Origin: Vanilla planifolia
Taxonomy: Eukaryota > Streptophyta > Magnoliopsida > Asparagales > Orchidaceae
Assembly (NCBI GenBank): GCA_023846275.1
Contig: JAIUJO010000183.1
Location: forward strand, 358,745 to 422,744
DNA: 64,000 bases
Direction of reading: 5' to 3'
Part shown: in pieces, positions 24,481-36,663 of the stretch
Layout: each line of letters starts with the position of its first letter
Numbering within the stretch: the stretch's first letter is position 1
Made by a program: the position numbers and the translations under genes
Notes under the pieces: model-generated
Told to the model about the DNA's origin: nothing
The model's database searches: none
Seen by the model: only the letters and a program-made list of their open reading frames with translations

Positions 24481-25690
24481 AGAGTATAGAAAATAAAAAC
24501 ATTTACCATATATATATAATCACAATAAGTACCACTTTGATAATGGATAAAAGAAAGTGATGGAAATTTTTTAACCCTTGGTTTCTTAGGGTGAAACTAC
24601 TTTTACGTGGTGTTAGGTTTTAGTGGAACATGGCAAATTGTAGAAAAAGCAAAGCGTTGTGATTCTTACACTATATCGTCTATGTTTTGTGAAAGGCAAT
24701 GTGAAGAAATTCAACATTGCAGTAAGGAAAAGCCTACAAGGGGTACGATGTGAATCTCACAGTACCACACAAGTATCACACAAAATCCCACAAGAAGTAC
24801 TACACTGAGTATCTTAATAATTTGGGCAAGTAGAAAAAGTAAGCAAGCTGAGTAAGCGAGTTAATAAGCTAGTGAGCAAGCCTGCAAGCTACGAATAGGT
24901 GTTTTAAAACTTTTATGACGTCAATGACTTTGATGGGTTGAATGAACTACAATATATGGTAGGATTTAAATAGATCATGACAGTAAGGTCACTTTATCAC
25001 TTATAATCTTTCGTCACAAATTTATCTCATCTGCTATGGATTCTACCCACCGTTGATACATAACTATCATTTCTTACAGTGCTCATGTCATAGAACATTC
25101 TATGACATAAGATGAGCCATTGTTCATGTACCATTTGGTTGCAATGCCTCTACTATTGGCCAATAAGTAAATGATGGGCATATATTCAAGGGACCATAAT
25201 TCTACACAAAATAGCTTAACACCATTAGTTTTTAAGCCAACTACAATGAATAATTATGTGAATTAATACTTACTAAATGCTAGGTTGGATTACTATTGTC
25301 ACACATTGAACAATAATGTAAAACAAACCTCTCTCATAATGATCTAAACCTAGTGCACATTCCCTATTAGTGTGTGACAATGCCAACACTTAGTCAATTC
25401 TACTACACAAGGATATGGAGAGCCAACATCATAGGATAAATCACTATGAATGTTTTGCTATCAAAAGCCAATTGTCCTTATGGTAAATTTTTTGAGACCT
25501 TTAGCTTCAAATTATGAAAGCCGTAAGATCGAGACCCTTGCATGCATGGCTTGTATTTGCATTGGATATTAGAATGACATGAACTTTTAAACTTTTGTTC
25601 CACATGGGATTTTTTTTTTCTGATTGAGCTTATCATATGGCACCTTCATTATCTTTTAATAGATGTTCCATCCTAATTAATATCCTACCC
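24481..25690. other. Unclassified stretch with short-period and hairpin structure
   Basis: Contains an AAGC-rich short-period tract (about 24,838-24,893), a TGACGTCA palindrome near 24,917, and the inverted repeat listed separately. The composition is less AT-rich than the satellites. No gene or second copy is visible. Confidence 0.35.
25081..25117. repeat. Inverted repeat, 15-bp arms
   Basis: GCTCATGTCATAGAA and TTCTATGACAT plus ATGAGC form arms around a 2-nt centre (CA), with a 3-nt AAG bulge in the right arm. The inner 11 bp on each side (25,085-25,108) pair perfectly. It could fold into a stable hairpin. Nothing nearby shows it is a terminator or a transposon end. Confidence 0.85.
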
Positions 25691-25699
25691 AATAATGTC

Positions 25700-27520
25700 C
25701 TCTACTATGCTCGACCCATTGTAGTAAGACTTCTTTCCCCATAGATTCAACGAAGCCCTTTCACTTTGTTGTGGTTTCCCTTGATAGTACATAGGGTTAG
25801 TAGGAATCTCGTTAATCTATTCTTGTGTAGCTGAAGAAGAATTTAGCTACAAGAGAGTGTAAAAGTGACTCCCATTGTTTACCCTTGCTTGGTTAAATTT
25901 CTACAATTTAACTTTCAGAGTGATAAGAAGAAATCACATTGCATTAACATCTTTGAGGCCCATCACAATGCTTTGTAGTAGTTAAATAGTTACATTCTAC
26001 TTGTCTATACTAGTTTTGAGCCAATTGTTCAACGTAGGAGGAAGGGCCCCACAGGGGCTACTCCCAATTTGTCCATTAGTTGCCACATATCAATCTACTC
26101 TAGGTGCTTGAGCAGCTGAAGTAGTCCACCAATGGCTAATTGGTTTGGAACTAGGACCCCCATGCCCATCCCATAGAACAAATTTTTTTCCCAAAGTTAT
26201 AAACCCATTTTTTCAATTTTCCTCATCTAAATTTCACCATTGACAAAAGGTTGTTCACCTTGGAGACGTGTATTTATGAGTATGAATGGGCATTAAAGGC
26301 ACTTGACCATCCATGTTTTCAAGGGTCATCAAGGTGCATCGATCACTACCCATCATGTGGTGCTCTACCAACTACTTGGCTCTACCTCTAGCTAAGAAGT
26401 TTCTTGGGCTGACGGGTTGTCAAGTTGAATAACTAACTCTTTCCAAGACCCAAACCTACGTCTTAGAACCACTTGTTTTTACCATCAACTACCACATGCT
26501 AGAGCTAGAATTTTAACATGACTTCCATTAGAAGCTTATGCCAAATGGCAATCTCCATTTAGTTTCCTTCATCTCTTAGGAACAACTAACCCATGTGCTA
26601 GTGTCACTCACATGGAGACTTTACACTTTAAGTCTTGAAAGTTTTCATTTGAATATTTGCTACCATTATTGAGTCCTATGCTAAAAAATGCTCCAAATTG
26701 TCTCATGCCACATGCTTTGTAGTGATCGTTGCACCCTTTAATGCATTTTGGCATTGCATTGCATCGACAACCAAGTGTGTATCGCATTCTTAAATGTTAA
26801 CCATTTTTGGGACTAGTAGATTCAAATTTTAAGTTGTTACAAAGTCCTCATTAGATTTTAACTTTAGTGATCCTTGTCCTACTGTCTTAATTATCCAAAA
26901 AATCTTTTAGGTTCAATGTTAGCACGTAGTTGGACACTATAACCAAGCTTTTATTTCGTCCCACGTCGTAACCTATGCTTGCTGAAGATGGCCCACTTTG
27001 ATCCTAAATTCCTCAGTTCAACTCATCAGAGATGCTAAGCTTCTTACCAACTTAATGTATGAGAATATGCTAAGGGCAATGAGTCCCTGATTCTTCGAGT
27101 CAATGGCATTACTTCATAGAACCCAAATAAAGGTTCTAGCTATCTTGAGCTAAATTTAAAGAGAACCAACTACAAGATGCTTTGATTAGTTTTTCATCTG
27201 TAGGCCTATGTTAGACAAGCAATTAGCTTGTTAGTATCACTGTGGGCCTTTGTCTGAGTTTCCATAGGCTTTCTCCCACTAAGGTATTGTTCACCATCTT
27301 TCTTGTTTTGATAAGACTTCTCCTGCTCTAATCCTTCACAGGATCATGGTCAGCTGGTAGCTCACCCCTTAAATTAGGATACCATAATTTAGCGTCCATG
27401 TACATTCTAGGTTTGCTCACCTTTTGATTTGCATGTTGTCAAGCTCCTTGGTTTATGTTGCAAGATGGGGCAGAAAGGGAGCCCACTGGGGATCACTTAC
27501 GCAAGCCTTGATTGGACGAG
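25700..27520 (+). repeat. Family C repeat, copy 2 (first tandem unit)
   Basis: First of two adjacent units offset by about 1,823 bp. Matching pairs: TAGGAATCTCGTTAATCTATTC (25,801) and TAGGAAACTCATTAATCCATTC (27,625); GTTGTTCACCTTGGAGAC (26,250) and ATGTTCACCTTGGAAA (28,069); CATGTGGTGCTCTACCAACTAC (26,355) and CATGTGATGCTTTTGCAACAGC; GTTAGTATCACTGTGGGCC (27,230) and GTTAGTATCGTGATAGGCC (29,058). Copy 1 at 7.7-8.9 kb shares the second half. No domain recognised. Confidence 0.65.
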
Positions 27521-29120
27521 CATTGTAATCAACCACGATGGCAATTGCTCCATGGGTGATATCTACTACTTATGCCAAGTTCATTCCTTTGGGTGTGGCT
27601 TCACTGAATAGTATACAAAGACGATAGGAAACTCATTAATCCATTCTTGGGCATCAAGAATTTGATAATTACACATTTAGCTAATTTAAATGAGTCATAG
27701 TGAGTACCATCATTTACCAACACATAGTTGAATTTCTTTGCTTTGACATTGAGAGCACTTAATGGACATGACATTATGTGAGTATCCTCTAGAGCCATAA
27801 TAATGCTTTGAATTAAATACTTGGATTCCCCATGTTTGCACCTTTTTTGAGTCATTATTCAATGCTAGAGAAATGACTCCGTAGGGGCTACTAATTTTTC
27901 TACCAATCAGCACTCATCGGCCTACTGTTTGGGCAAAAGTTGCCTGAGTTGTTCATCAGTAGTTGATGAGTTTGGGACTACAACTCTCATGCGCATTCCT
28001 TAGGCCAATTCTTTTACCAAAGTTACGAATCCATTTTTCAACTTCCATTAATTTTACCAGAACCAAAGGATGTTCACCTTGGAAATAATATGTGATTACT
28101 AGTATAGCTGATCCTTGGAGGAACTCACACATCTAAATTTTTATGGTTCATCGAGCATGCATCAGATACATCTCAACATGTGATGCTTTTGCAACAGCTT
28201 GGCTCTACCATTAGCTAAGCCATTATTAGGGACAATGAGCCATTAAGCTAAAACTTTTGCTCTTCCTATGGCCCTTATCAACATCTCCAACTCACCTGGC
28301 TTTGCATTTGATTGCCACATAACAAGCTTTTGAATTTTAACTTGATGTCATTTATATGATCATGCAAAATGGAACACTCTAACTAGTTTATCCTACCCCT
28401 TAAGATTAGCTAACCATGTTCAAATGTGGTTGACATGGTACCATTCCCTTCTTTGATTATCAAAGCTCTTATTTGTATATTTTCTACTACAACCAAGATC
28501 TACACAAATAAATACTCCACGTAGGCTCATGCCCTACATTTTGTAACAATGGCCACACTTTCCTTTTATTTTAATGTGTTGCATTAAACAAATGGCTTTG
28601 TATAGGTAACCCACTTAGATATAATCCATTTTTTTTGATTAGTTGATCCAACGAGTGAGTTGTTTTGCACACCATAATGTATTTGAACTTTCACAACCAC
28701 CATCTTGCCATCTTAATTAACCAGCACCCTTTATAGGCTCTAGGTTATTAAACAGTTGAACATCGTAACCCTACTTTCAGTTCATCCAAATTACTTGTTA
28801 TGCATGCAAAAAAATGGCCCACTTGGGACCTTGATTCATTGGCCTAACTCATAAAAGAAGTCAAACCTTCTTACCAATTCAAACTATAAGAATAAGTCAA
28901 GCGTATTGAACCCCCAATGCCTCTAGTCATTGGCTTTACTTGATAAAACATTGATTGTTACTAAAGCTATCTTCAAGGAAACTTTGAAGGGAACTACCTG
29001 TTAAACAATTTGATTAGTGTTTCACTCATAAACAAAATAAAATGATATATTTTATGTTAGTATCGTGATAGGCCTCCATTAGAGTCTCCTAATTTTATAT
29101 CTTAAAAATATTTATTTTTG
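27521..29120 (+). repeat. Family C repeat, copy 3 (second tandem unit)
   Basis: Second tandem unit, aligned with 25.7-27.3 kb as described for copy 2 and with copy 1 from about 28,190 on (TTTTGCAACAGCTTGGCTCTACC against ATCCAACTGCTTTGTCCTACC). The end near 29,100 is followed by a new AT-rich sequence. Overlapping - strand frames of 67 and 84 codons at 27,601-27,913 have no equivalents in copy 2, so they are not counted as genes. Confidence 0.65.
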
Positions 29121-30640
29121 AACAAAACCTTGATTATATGAATATATTATTTTTAATATGTTAAAGAAAAAAGAAGATAAAAATTAAAATGAGACACCAT
29201 AATTTCTATGTGGATTGGTCCATATTAGAACCTATGTCCACCACTTATCAAGGTCAAGAAAAACAACAAGAAGAAAAGGCTAGAACTTGAGGGTTCTCCC
29301 TACTGTTCTCCTCCAACCTATTAGTTTTAAAAAGTTCAACTATAACATAAGCTTTTGTAAGCTTAACCCCAACTAATTTTTTTTATGAGATCAAACCAAA
29401 CTTGGGCTTTTGCAAATGTTGAGCAACCCAACCAAAAAAAAAAGAAAAATACATCAAGATGAAAAAAACTTTGATAAATTTGAAAAATTATTATACTTCT
29501 TGATTAATGGAAAAAGCACAATAAGAATAAATTAAAGAAGAGAAAGTAAAATTTGATATTTTACTTGTACAAGGCTTAGTTGGAAAACTTTAACGATTTT
29601 ATAAGTCATAATTACATCAAGCAGAATTTATACTAGTAGAATATAGAATAGTACTTTCTTGAGAATTCAATGTTTGATTCACATTCATTAGTATTTCCAT
29701 TTACAATTATTAGGTATTTGTAGAAAATGTTTTTGTTATAATCATTATAAAGTGGAGAAGGCTATTTGAAAAGTTGGAACAATGAGATATTGGTCACTCC
29801 ATTCAATAATAATAGAGTTAGAGCTGGTCTTAAATATAGGATGCAGACATGATAATTAAGAACAAAATTCACGAATAACATATAAAGAGTTTTAGGCATC
29901 CAATAAGTTAGGATGTAATTGTGATCATCAAATCTAGGGATTTATTATAAGAAATATATAGATTCAATAATCATCATTAGATTTAGAAGATTGAATCATA
30001 TGGTGGGATGACTGATCATGTTAGACAAACAAAGTAGAGAGGAGTTCCACCATTTGATTATGAAGACACAAGATTGGAAGGTGCTGAGCATTCCCATTTT
30101 TGGTTTAGGTGGACACATGGGATTTAGTACCACATTGTAGGAAAGGATAAGAACTTTGACTTTGTAATAATTCTTGTAAACATATTATGCAGAGCCAAAT
30201 TGCAACAGGCTCTCCCCTTGTGTGGTCAAGAATTCATTCCATGGGTATTCTTGTGACATACAGGTTTATAAGGGTAACCACATATTTATATAAGTTAATG
30301 TGTTGCCCAACTCAATCAAATTCCTTTTACAATTAACTTCAAGAATTTGTTGTTAGGCAGAATGGGCCCGAACTAATTTGCTTTCAATTAGTACCTCACC
30401 TTAGGCTATCTCGCTTGCCTAGTTGGGATTAGACTTGTGCTAAAGTTAGGATGTGGTAGAAATTTCATAATTTTAGTTATGAAAAATTTAACATAATTAA
30501 ATTTTCTAATTTAATCTAGGTTCCATAAATAGACTACCATGGAATTTGGTAATGCTAGAACATAACCAAGAAAAGAGTTATGAGATTCAAAATTTGAATC
30601 TTGTTCATTTGCTAAATCAAAAAGATGATTGTACAATTTG
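29121..30640. other. Unclassified stretch, possible LTR-like promoter
   Basis: Single-copy within the window. From 30,453 a TGTGGTAGAAATTTCATAAT start is followed by AT-rich sequence and a TATA-like word CCATAAATAGA at about 30,518, a layout seen in plant LTRs. No matching second LTR, primer-binding site or gag-pol is present, so this remains a suggestion. The rest shows no gene. Confidence 0.3.
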
Positions 30641-33600
30641 ATACTCATATTATGTTTATTTTATTTATTTGCATTAATACCCATGATAATTCTCCTCTCC
30701 AGTGACCTTTTATATCATTTTGATTTGATTAAACAATATTTCTACAATTTAACTCATTTCAAGTTTATTGTATATTTACTTAACGTGTAATGAATAATTT
30801 TTTAATTTTTATTCCAATTTATTTTTACAATTCTTGGCAAATAAAAAGAGTTTAGTTTGAGAAAAAATAAACACTAGTAGACAAATCTCATTGGGATACA
30901 TCTAATTAAATTTTTTTAAATTTTAAAAAAATTATTTATTATAGTTTTGACTTTCTTTATGACATATTCTCATTTGTAATAGATTTAATAATCAATGACT
31001 ATATAATATTTTCGTTTCGTATCTTTAATTAAAACTTTCTTATGTAATCTACCTTATTTCTTCAAATGTTTTACTTTTATATTGCTAATTACGATGAAAC
31101 CCAAATTCTACTCTTGTCTTACATTTACAATGATTTAATTTGATTATATTAAATTTCTTTATTTAATATCATCTCAATTTTAAAATTTACATACTTGACA
31201 TTAAAATAAAATTTTATGTTTATTTTTTTGTAACTCATAATAAATCCAAATTAGGTAATATTGAGATGAATGAAACATCATTATACTCAACATGACAAGC
31301 TTCATTCAATAACATATTCATTTTTTTAAAATTTATTTCCAAGGCATTGGCTTTCTTTACTAGATATTTTAATTTTTGTCTAATTTGTTGATTAAGGATG
31401 TTACACTCGTTCACCTTAATATTTTGTAATGCCTTTCTTGTAGGATTTATCTAATTTGTTAAATTTTTTTAATTTATTTGTCCACATTGTTATTAGGTCT
31501 ATTTCTCCTCATGTGTGTCCTTTGCATACCATTGATTTAGTTAAATCATATTTCTCAAATTTATCTTATTTTTGTTTAATTGTATATTAACTTATTATTT
31601 ATATAATAAATTATTACTATTCATTTTTGGTAGTTAATACAAATTATAAATGATGTGTAATCTAAATGAAACAAATATCATTATATTAATGTTACAAGCT
31701 CTATCAATTTCAATATTTATTTTTAATGTTTTTAAATATTTATTTCCTTGGAGTTTTGTAAGCTTTATGAGTAATTTGAATTTGCACATAACTTTGAGAT
31801 AAAGATGTTACACTTGATTCCCTTAGTTTCATGGAATACTACTTTCCTATATAATTTATATCATTTTCTCAAATGTTTTCCATTGATTTGTTTCTATTAC
31901 TATCTAACATTAAGTCTACATATATTTGGCTTTAATATTTCTTTTATTTAGTTTTATCACAATGCTTTAAATTGTCTCATTTTAGTCTTATTATATAATA
32001 ACTTAACATAAAAAATAATTTATTACTATTTATTCTTATTTACTTTGTTATTGAAAGTAATTAAAAATGCAATGTGACAATAATAAAGTAAACGTAATTG
32101 GACTTTTCTCTATAGGCCTTATCCGAATTAATATGTATTTTCTTATTTTTAAATATTCTATCGTAAAGGGTTTTTGCATGTTTTACTAGGTATTTTTAGT
32201 CATATATCCTTTAATGATCGAGGATATTACACTTGATCACCTTAGTGTAATGAAAAGCAACTTTTATGGATAATTTTTATTGTTTCCTCTCATTTTATAT
32301 ATAGAGTATTTTATATTACAATATAACTCTAAATTTTCTCTTTTTTGACATTTACATGACTTTTATTTTAATATATTATATTACTTTATTTTTTTATCAC
32401 ATTTCAATTTTATTATATATTTACTTAATATTAAAATAACAATTTATTAATATTTCTATTTATTGACATTTGTAATTCATAGTAAACTAAAATGAGGTCC
32501 GATTAAGATGAAACAAACATTATAGGACTCATACCATATTTGATGATCGAGATGCCATGTCGATGTTCATAGTAATATGGAATGCAACATTCCTATATAA
32601 TTTATCTTATTTTTAAAAATCATTTATTTTTTATTATGTTACTAAATAAATCTAAATTTCATATTATGTGACCATTCATTTATTTGATTTGATTATTTAA
32701 TATTTTTTCAATTTATCTTGTTTCAAATTTTTAACATATATTTATGTATTATTAAAACAATAATTTTTTATTATTTATGCTTTTTCACTTTGGTAATTTT
32801 TAGTATCTTCGAAAAGGCTTATATCAACATAAAATAAATGTCAAGTGACTCATCATGATGAGCTCAAAGAATTAAATGTTTATTTTTCCTAAATTATTTT
32901 TTATAAGTTTTACAAACTTTATAATATTCTACTAATTTAACAATTAATGATGTTCCACTCAATCTTTTTAGTATCTTGTAGTGCAACTTTCTAACTCAAT
33001 TTATCATTTCTTGAAATTTTTTACATTGTGGTTTTAATATTATGAAATTCTAATTCTCCTGTAATGTGACCATTACATTAATTCGATTTTCACAGATTAG
33101 TTTGCTTTAATTAATCTCATTTATAAATATTTACTTAATATTTAAATAATTATTTATTATTTTTTACTTTTATTTAGTTTTAAATTTGTTATAATAAGCA
33201 GTTAGGTGCGATCAAGATGGCACAAAAGTCATTGTGCTCATCTCCATGTCTTTTATCTAACTAATTATTCATTTGTACATTAGAGATGTTTTTTATTCAA
33301 TGGATTTGGCATGCATTACAAGCCATTTAGATTCAAACATAATTTAATGACTTATGAAGTTGCACTTGATCTTTTAAATATCTTGGTTTATAACTTTTCT
33401 ATACAATTTATCTTAATTTAAGTTTAATGTATATTAAACTTATATTTAAATAATTATATACTAATATTTGTCATAAGTAACTTTGGTAAATCACAAATAT
33501 TCAAAAAATGGTTATATTAAGATGAAATTAACATCATTCAACTCATCTTAAGAGCTTTATCTTTTAAATAAACTTTTTTTATATTTCTTAGAACTTTATT

Positions 33601-36600
33601 TAATAAGGTTTCTACACATTTTATGAGAATTTTGATTTGTATCTAATTTAGTAACTGAGGGTGTTGCACTCAATTATCTTTACAAATATCAATGCAATGT
33701 TTCTATATACTTTATCTCATTTAATTAAACTTTTTGCTTTGATTTGTTTATATAGCTATGTAACTCTAAAACTATTCTCTTGCAACAGCACACTACATTG
33801 ATTTTATTATGTTACATTGTATTGATGTTTTTTATATAACTCTGAACAAGGTATGATCGATATTAAAAAATATTGATAGAGTTGTCTTAACATGCTCTAA
33901 TCAATTAAATATTTTATTATTTATCTAAGCACTTCAAAGTTTTTATACTAATTTATTTTATTACTATATAATTATAAATATCTTCTGATATAATATTTTG
34001 TTGGTTTTCATTTTGTTGTAACAAAATTGATCAATTTCTCTCATTTCAAATTTAATATATATTTATTTAACTTTAAAATAATAATGTATTATTATTTTTG
34101 CATATTTTTGGTAGGTTTTAGAAATTCAAAATAGTGTTTGATCGAGGCAAAATAATAGTTGTTTAAGTCATCTTAATGGGCCCTATCTTTTTAAACATTC
34201 ATTTTTATATTTCCAGTAATTTTAAATTCTAAGGTTTTGGTATGCTTTATGAGATATTTTAATTTGTGTTAAATTTGACCATTGTAAATATCACACTCGA
34301 GCTACTTAGTATCTTGGAATACAATATTGCCCTGTAATTTCTCTTTTTTAAACTTTTTTCTTTGATTCCGTTAAATTTTAATGTAACTCAAAATCTTCTT
34401 TTTTGTATCAATTAAATTACTTTGGTTTTATAATATTATATTATTTAGTTTATCATGTATTTAATTTTAACATAAATTTCTAAAAATTAAAATAATATTT
34501 TTAATATTTATTCTTATATACATCGTAATTAATAGTAATTCTAAAAAGTTCAAATCGAGATAAAACAAATATTGTAGGATTCATCTCGACTAGTATATTC
34601 AATTTAATATTTAATTTTAAATTTTTAAAAATATTAATTTTATTATTTTAATATGTTTTAATAGATATTTTTTTTGTACTTGATTTTATGAGAAAGGATG
34701 TTACATTTGAACTTTTTAGTATCTTAGAATTCAGCTTTGATTTAGTTACAATATTATGAAAATTAAGTTGTTCTCTTATATGACCATTATGTTGCTTTGA
34801 TTTGGTAATATCATATTACTTAATTTAATTTTAGTTTGGTATTGAAAAATATTTACCCAATATTAAAAAAAATTATTTGTTTTTGTTTTTGTTTATTTAC
34901 ATTGCTTATTTGTTGTGAATTAGTATAAGGTCCGATCAAAACAAAACAAAAGTTGTTATGCTCATCTTGATGAAATCCATCGGATTAAACCTTTATTTTT
35001 TATATTCAAAAATATTTTATATTCAATAGATTAAGTATTCTTGATGAAGCATTCTGGTTGAAACATACTTTCACCATTGAGGATTTCAGACTTAATCTTG
35101 AAAATATCTTAGAATGTTTTGATCTTATATAATTTACCTCATTTTAACTTAGTATATATTTACTTAATAGAATAATAATAATTTATTATTTTTTATTTGA
35201 TTTATTTTAGAAATTCACAAATATTTCAAATAAATTTAGATTAAGACAAAACAAACATTATTGGAATCATCCCAATGAGTTATATCCATTCAATATTCTT
35301 TTATTATAATTTTTTAGTGTTTTCTGTTCCATGGTTTTAGCACACTTTAGTAGACATTTTGATTTGTGTCTAACTTGATGATTGAGGACATCAAACTTGA
35401 TCATCTTTATTAGTTGCACTACAATATTCCTATAAACTTTATGATATTTATTCAAAAGTTTCACTTTGATTTTGTAATATTACATTGTATCTTTACATGT
35501 CAACTTCTATAAAATCTGTAACACTTGATTTTATTAAATTACATTTCTTCTATTTTCCCTATTTTAACTTTAATATATAATAAATTAATATTAAAATAAA
35601 TTATTTTTAATGAGTTGTATCAAATTAAATAATTTTTTCAATTTTTAAATATTAAATTTTCAGTAGTTTTATCATGCTTTATGATATATTTATGTTTGTG
35701 CCCAATTTTATGACCGAGGATATTTTTTTGATTCCTTTAGTATCTTGCAATATAAATTTCCTGTGCAAAAGGTCATTAGGCTCCTCTTAATATACTCTAT
35801 CCAATTAAATATATCTATATATTTAATATTTCAAAATATTTTATTTTATTTTTTATTTTCGTGTGTTTTATGAGACAATTTGATTCATACTGTTGTAATG
35901 ATAGGGGATATTAAATTTGATCTGTTTAGCATCTTGGAAGATAGCTATCTTATACAATTTAACATATTTGTTTAAATATTTGTTCTCAATTTTCTTATTA
36001 TATATTGCATCATTTTATCTGATTTCACCTTTATTATACATTAACTTAATATTGAGAAAATATTATCATTTTTACTTATTTTGTTTAATACTTCATTATA
36101 TTTCCACATGAGGTCCGATAAATATAAAATAAACGTCATTGAATTAATTTCAATGAGCATTGTCAAATGAAATGTAAATTTTTAAATTTTTAGATATTTT
36201 TATTTTCTCATATTATGGAATTTTTATGAGAAATTTCACATCAAACTTGATTTTGATGTTCAACAATGTTACACTCAAACTCTTTAGTACATTGGAATAG
36301 AACTTTTCCTTGCAATTTATCTCATGATTTAAATTATTTTCTTTGATTTACTTATATTTCATTATAATTTGAAATCTCATCTCTAGTGAGATTTACATTT
36401 CATGCATGTGGATGTATTCAATCACTTTGATTTATCTTATTTCAATCTTAATAGATAATTGTTTAATATTAAAATAATAAATTATTATTTAAGTTTATTT
36501 TCTTTAATGGTTTACATTAATTGAAAAGTCTTTTTTATAAACATGAAACACATATTATTGAACACATTATGTCAAGCTCTTTTTAATTAAAAATTCATTT

Positions 36601-36663
36601 ATGTTTTTAAAAATTTTATTTTCTTGTGTTTTTCATGTTGCATAAGACATTTCACGTGTTGTT
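30640..36663 (+). repeat. Family A satellite array, block 2
   Basis: Same monomer landmarks and orientation as block 1, resuming mid-monomer with ATTCTCCTCTCCAGTGACC (about 30,690). Monomer starts are visible near 30,850, 31,250, 31,650, 32,490, 33,210, 33,510, 34,140, 34,550, 34,935, 35,230, 36,110 and 36,530, mostly 300-430 bp apart. The last monomer is broken after CATAAGACATTTCACGTGTTG. Divergence is similar to block 1. No genes. Confidence 0.8.

Noticed and set aside
24914..24926. TGACGTCA bZIP-type palindrome as a regulatory element
   Set aside because: A single 8-bp site without a gene or promoter nearby is expected by chance in 64 kb.
27601..27913. Two overlapping minus frames (84 and 67 codons)
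   Set aside because: Equivalent positions in the other tandem family C unit are not open, so there is no sign of coding constraint.
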